Below the pieces are notes generated by a model that was not told where the DNA came from, searched no databases, and worked only from the letters and a program-made list of their open reading frames with translations. Positions 59,834-64,000 of a stretch of DNA of 64,000 nucleotides are shown here, piece after piece. The DNA comes from Daedaleopsis sinensis (taxonomy: Eukaryota; Basidiomycota; Agaricomycetes; Polyporales; Polyporaceae). The stretch covers positions 62,001-126,000 of the forward strand of contig CM066308.1 of NCBI GenBank assembly GCA_033807695.1, read 5' to 3'. Positions within the stretch are counted from its first letter, which is position 1, and every line of letters begins with the position of its first letter. The position numbers were made by a program, and so were the translations under genes.

Positions 59834-59959
59834 TGTTCTAACTTATAACAAGAGAGATCATTGACCAATACCGCATCGTTCCCGAGGGTGTGATAGCTAA
59901 ACCTTGTAAAATGTATGTGTTTAACCCTAAGTCACCCCTTGGAGTACACTATAAATCAT

Positions 59960-60430
59960 TTGCTGCGCAACATTAATGGAGTATAGTATAGGTTGGCAGT
60001 ATTTTATTATAGATTGTAGTTATTGTTATACCACAGCACATTATATTTAGACAGTACTTACTCTGCTATTACTTACCCTGCTGATTGCTGATACTTATTA
60101 AGTGATGTCATTATATGCTTCGCACAATAATGTGCCGAGGTCAATACTTGAGCTAGCACAGATTATTTACTACGCAACATTGATGTGGTATAGTATGAGT
60201 CCACAATATTTTATTATAGGCGGTAGTTGTTGTTGCACCGCAGCACAATATCCATTACAGTACTTAATTATCCTACTGTTCTTACCCTGCTGATGGTTAC
60301 TATTGTGATATTATTACGCGCTTCGCACAATAATATGCTGAAGTCAATGCTTGACCTGGTACAGATTAATTACTGCGCAACATTAATGTAGTATAGTACA
60401 GTGCGGCAATATTTTAATATACAGCGACTG
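59960..60430. repeat. AT-rich satellite, ~205-bp period, about 2.3 units
   Basis: Anchored by GCGCAACATTAATG-type words at 59965, 60172 and 60375 (spacing 207 and 203), each followed by GTATAGTA and ATATTTTATTATA. CTTCGCACAATAATRTGC recurs at 60119 and 60319. It begins within 10 bp of the right edge of the duplication. Base composition is much more AT-rich than the window average. Confidence 0.75.
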
Positions 60431-60837
60431 TGCAGCGCAACACTCATTGATGAAGAATAGCACACTATTAAATGCAAGCCTATGGTAATTTATATGCAGG
60501 TACAAATCGTGCAAAGCATGCTGCACGCAAAGTACAACCTCTTATATTATCACTGCACAATATTAGATGCAGCACTACAGTAATTTATATTGCACATAGT
60601 AGCCTTGCTCTGCTTCGCACAATATTTATATAACATGTAGTACATCACAACAATTTGTATAGATGCATCTCTAGCATCGGTTGTGCGAGCCTTGCAACAA
60701 TTGTGCAACCATAGAATTCCTACAGCCAAAGAATAGAATGTTGCTGTAAATAGTTGAGCTAGTACCTTATTACAGACCAGTACTTCGCAACAGTAACACT
60801 GCAATATATATAGTAGCCAACTTGTATGGCCCATAAC
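60431..60837. other. AT-rich stretch without gene
   Basis: No coding region is supported. Contains further scattered CGCACAATATT and GCAACA words like those of the preceding satellite, suggesting decayed copies. Confidence 0.4.
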
Positions 60838-62240
60838 GTTTTATCTATTCACTATAATCAAGTGAAACTAGTATGGTTAGAAAGCTATTGAACTGGACTA
60901 CAAAAAACGAAAACGCTTGTTCGCCTTTTTGGGCGCTTCTTTTGTTACTTTTGTATCGCCAATAACTTCTTAACTAGTTGACATAACAAAGTGAAACTGA
61001 TATAGTCAGAAAGCTACTGATCCTGGCTACAAAAAACAAAAATGCTACTTCGCCTTTTTGGGCGCTTTTTCGCTTACTAAGCGCCCAGGTGCGGTCAATA
61101 CAACCAGTTATAAGCCCTACCAATAGCAACCCTTCTAATGACCCTTCAAAAACCACTTGTTACAATGCTTAAGCGCACTACAAAAACAAAGACTACCCTC
61201 TAGCTCCACGGAAACTGGGCGCACAGCCACAATCGTGCAGCCGTTGGATAGCCCTAGTTTCCACGATACCAAAATGGTCCCTCGTCATCAGGTTCCGGGC
61301 GACGGTTCAGCCGGTACAGCCCCTTGTCACTTCTTGTCGCCGGTTCGTCGCTGGTTCGTCATTGCCCCCTTATATGGTGTATTCTATTGTACCGGCTATC
61401 TTGTATCCCTTATAACTCCTTAACTAATGAGTGTTAGAACGTGAAATTGATACGGTTAGAAAGCCCTCGCACAGGACTACAAAAAATGTAAACGCTTCCT
61501 TGCCTTTTTGGGCGCTTAAACGCTGACTAAGCGCCCAGGTGCGGTCAATAGTAACACCTACTTATAGGAGACTATTAGAAATACTAATAGGAACCCTTCA
61601 AAAAGTAGAGACGACAGAGATCACCCCATAACTCCACGGAAACTGGGCGCACAGCCACAATCGTGCACCCATCGGAAAGCCATGCTTCTCACGATGCCAA
61701 AATGGTACCTCGTCATCAGGTTCCCGCGCACGGTTCAGGCAGCAGGGCCCTTCGTCACCTCGTCATCACCTCGTCACTACACCTTTTCCCACCTAGCGCC
61801 ACGGGGAGGCGATGCACAGCCACGATTGAGCGCTCATTGCGTAGCCCCAATTCCCACGATGCCCGAGAGGTACCTCGTCATCAGGTTCCGGGCGACGGTT
61901 CAGGAGATACGGCCTCGTCATCACCTCGTCATCAGGAATTAGGGGCTAATTCCTGGGATTATAACACTAGACCATTAAAGCGGTAAGCACTTTGTTTCGC
62001 TTATAACTCCTTAACTAATGATGATAAGGACGTGAAACTAGTATGGTTAGAAAGCTATTGACCCTGGCTACAAAAAACGAAAACGCTTGTTCGCCGTTTG
62101 GGCGCTTATTTTGTAATGCTTATAACTCCTTAACTAATGGGTATTAGAACGTGAAACTAATATGGTTAGAAAGCCCTCGCACAGGACTACAAAAAACGAA
62201 AACGCTTCCTTGCCTTTTTGGGCGCTTATTTGCTTACTAA
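60838..62240. repeat. Module M1, five dispersed copies
   Basis: A ~110-bp module, TAACTCCTTAACTAATG ... GTGAAACTAGTATGGTTAGA ... GACTACAAAAAACGAAAACG ... CCTTTTTGGGCGCTT, occurs at about 60838-60938, 60958-61070, 61405-61517, 61998-62107 and 62118-62227. Three copies are followed by GCGCCCAGGTGCGGT or GCGCCCGGCACCG. Unknown function; likely part of non-autonomous elements. Confidence 0.75.
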
Positions 62241-62665
62241 GCGCCCGGCACCGTTCTAATGATCCTTATAGTCCACTACAACACTTACTTACCAGACTAA
62301 TAGTAGCTACTTACCTGTAAGACTTCAAAAAAATCAATTCAAACGCGACGCAAATTCTGGGTTAGGCCGTATCTCCGCGAAATCAGCCCGCACAGCCACA
62401 ATCGAGCACCCGTTGGAAAGCCCTGCTTCTTGTGATACCCGTAAGGTAGCGCGACGCAAGGTTCTGAGCGACGGTTCACGCGCTATGGCCCGAGAGAAAG
62501 TGTGATAGCGCGACGCTAAAATAAGAGTAGGCCCTAACTCCACGGAAACAGCACGCACAGCCACGTTTTTACCATACTTGGAAAGCCCCGATTCCCACGA
62601 TGCTCGAAAGGTACCGCGACGCAAGGTTTCGAGCGACGGTTGCCGAGCTATGGCGCGACATAGGC
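61200..62665. repeat. Module M2, five dispersed copies
   Basis: A ~130-bp module, CTCCACGGAAACTGGGCGCA, CAGCCACAATCGTG, TTCCCACGATGCC, then GGTTCCGGGCGACGGTTCA, occurs at about 61200-61340, 61626-61765, 61797-61930, 62365-62500 and 62535-62665. The first three share the tail word CTCGTCATC; the last two instead have CGCGACG words. Confidence 0.7.
61934..61970 (+). other. Helitron-like 3' terminus A (hairpin + CTAG)
   Basis: A 9-bp stem, 61934-61942 (AGGAATTAG) with 61946-61954, loop GGG, a 12-nt spacer and CTAG at 61967-61970. This is the classical Helitron 3' end layout. The base after CTAG is A rather than the usual T. Confidence 0.7.
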
Positions 62666-62710
62666 GCGACGTAAGAAATTAGGGGCTAATTTCTGGGATT
62701 ATAACACTAG
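61971..62710 (+). mobile_element. Candidate non-autonomous Helitron (right part, 5' end uncertain)
   Basis: Sequence between terminus A and terminus B, made of M1 and M2 modules and no ORF of note. The 3' end at 62707-62710 interrupts a - strand reading frame. The 5' end could be near 61971, giving about 740 bp, or further left. Confidence 0.5.
62674..62710 (+). other. Helitron-like 3' terminus B (hairpin + CTAG)
   Basis: Stem 62674-62682 (AGAAATTAG) with 62686-62694, loop GGG, 12-nt spacer identical to that of terminus A, CTAG at 62707-62710. Relative to A, one stem pair changed from G-C to A-T on both arms. Confidence 0.75.
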
Positions 62711-63988
62711 ATGAACCGAACTCGCAAGCGGAACAGCAGTTGACCCCTCAACGGAGAGATCGACAGCGCGTTCCGAGACCTTTGGTGGAGGAGATGGAAA
62801 AGGTGGCGTACTTGAAACTGAACGCGCGGGCCGAGCAATGCTACCGACGTCAGGAGGAGGAGGAGAGAAAGGGGATCGTCGGGGTGTTGGTGAAGCCGCA
62901 TCCGAGAGTATGGTGGACATGTAGATTTCAGATGGCTGAGATCTGCTACCGCGCGGTATGTCGTCGGCAGGGGGCGATGAAAACGGCTGGAACGTTGAGG
63001 ATGACGACGCCGGATCCGTCGGAGTCGAAGACAAGGGAAACGACGCAGGAGATAATGTTGGCATAGACGAGCTATGCGGGATGCCTCCCGGCACGCCTGA
63101 GGGTGTCGAGGGCACAGGTGCAAGTTGACTACTGACCCTTGAGCCCACAGGAAGCAGCGAAGATTCTTCCTGAACGGCGGGCGGTGGCACCAGTCCACTG
63201 AGTTTGTGAGCCTCAGTATCCGGAGTGATATTGTCACGGGGTAGCGTATGAACCCCGGAGGGACTAGCCGTTCCATGCGTTTTCTTCGTCTCAAACCGAA
63301 GATAGGGCACTGATGAGCAGTTTGGAGGAGAGGTGGAGCTCGGAGTATGAGACGGTGCTTCGCTGGAGGTATAATCTGCGACGCAATGCAGCGTTCGTAG
63401 CAAACAGATAGTGGGTTGAGAACCACCATGACATGATAGAGTGCAAGAGTGAGGTCTCACCGTGTTCTTGCTGCTGACAAGTCGTCACTCCTCCATCCAC
63501 CGCGGTGATCTTGTCGAGATTGCTGCCGGTTACGATAGTCGGCGAAGTGCACGATGAACGATCAGGCCCAGTGTTGAGTAGAGGATCTACAAGTTGCATG
63601 TGCATCCGCCATTGTCAACGAGTGTCAAGACGGGACCACATGAACATGAGCAGACATACCGAACATGCTTTCCGATCCCGCTGACGCAGCTGCAGTCGGT
63701 ACACCAGTATCATCTTTGTCATGTTGTCGGCTTTGTAGTTGAAGGTCAATCGACCGAGTTATCACAGAAGGGGAGCGGGAGGCATCTTACCTCGAAGTTG
63801 ACAACGCGAATCGGTGACGATTGGAATACGGGGTTGGTGTCTAACATAGTGGGTAAGAGCTGAGCGCTGAGCGCTAAGAAGATTGGCAGCGCGCTTGCCT
63901 GAATAGAGCCACGTGTGGTGTCCAGAAGCGACCGAACGGCACTGTTATCCACGAGTACCAAGGTTCTCTGTCGACGAAGGGCGGGCAT
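62711..63988 (-). pseudogene. Ser/Pro-rich protein gene interrupted by Helitron-like element
   Basis: Start MPALRRQRTLVLVDNSAVR (63988); first exon ends IRVVNFE before GTAAGA at 63792. Later exons carry DPLLNTGPDRSSCTSPTIV and GVTTCQQQEHG, an 84-nt intron (63461-63378), then a long disordered stretch rich in Ser, Pro and Thr (SSEAPSHTPSSTSPPNC, SPFSPPPPDVGS, SSTPPFPSPPPKVSER). The frame is cut at 62710, where CTAG of the element begins; only three element-derived codons follow to a stop. The continuation should lie to the left of the element but was not recognised. No domain seen, so the original function is unknown. Confidence 0.5.
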
Positions 63989-64000
63989 CTTGGCTAGTAT

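Larger units (their letters stand above)
45546..59956. repeat. 14,411-bp segmental duplication, right copy (R2)
   Basis: Copy of 27703-42113. Base differences I noticed (left/right): 29553 C/47396 G, 35628 G/53471 A, 36367 G/54210 A, 36747 G/54590 A, 42042 G/59885 A, 42049 A/59892 G. Here gene 2 continues across the left edge into unique sequence, so this copy is the ancestral context. Confidence 0.97.

Noticed and set aside
27703..59956. RIP-type mutation of the duplicate
   Set aside because: Only about six differences in 14.4 kb; RIP would give dense C-to-T change.
60840..62700. Telomere or subtelomere
   Set aside because: No TTAGGG-type repeats; sequence continues into an ordinary gene.

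Overview
This window looks like nuclear DNA from a basidiomycete, most likely an Agaricomycete. Genes are cut by many 50-70 nt GT...AG introns with CTAAC/CTGAC branch sites. The contents also fit: a TET/JBP-type dioxygenase, a fungal-type divergent protein kinase, a Helitron, and protein families of the sort seen in mushrooms. Exon boundaries were read by eye from splice signals and homology between copies, so they are approximate. The species cannot be named from this.

Left part (1-10.6 kb, ordinary genes): a + strand multi-exon gene (139-4493) whose N-terminal half carries the HxD...H...R pattern of a TET/JBP 2-oxoglutarate/Fe(II) oxygenase; a convergent - strand gene of an unknown family (5852-4539); and a + strand gene with a lysine/alanine/proline-rich, acidic N-terminus and a conserved C-terminus (6572-9893). 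At 10577-18346 an uninterrupted 2589-codon ORF encodes a Helitron RepHel protein: zinc-like region, DUF6570-like region, HUH/two-tyrosine Rep and Pif1-like helicase, plus a C-terminal ubiquitin-protease-like cysteine peptidase domain.

Middle and right (18.4-60 kb, - strand): a two-gene module occurs twice as clearly diverged paralogues. Gene 1 encodes a giant protein with an N-terminal ParB/sulfiredoxin-like domain (G-x-H-R motif). Gene 2, just downstream, encodes a ~1300-residue protein of unknown family. Module I is 26550-18392 (gene 2 truncated beside the Helitron). Module II is 52584-42190. The gene-1 half of module II and its upstream neighbourhood (a small gene, a kinase-like gene, palindromic arrays) form a 14,411-bp segment present twice, nearly identical, at 27703-42113 and 45546-59956 (offset 17,843). 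I saw only six base differences, three of them CpG to CpA in the right copy. The left copy of gene 2 is cut off at the duplication edge.

Right end (60-64 kb): a ~205-bp AT-rich satellite abuts the duplication edge. It is followed by a mosaic of short modules ending twice in a Helitron-like 3' terminus (hairpin, 12-nt spacer, CTAG) with a compensatory base-pair change, and by a - strand Ser/Pro-rich gene interrupted by the second terminus.

The most interesting object is the paired ParB/Srx-gene plus partner-gene module. It keeps gene order over large divergence, sits among palindromic repeats, has homologous over-long palindromic introns, and has recently been part of a large duplication.
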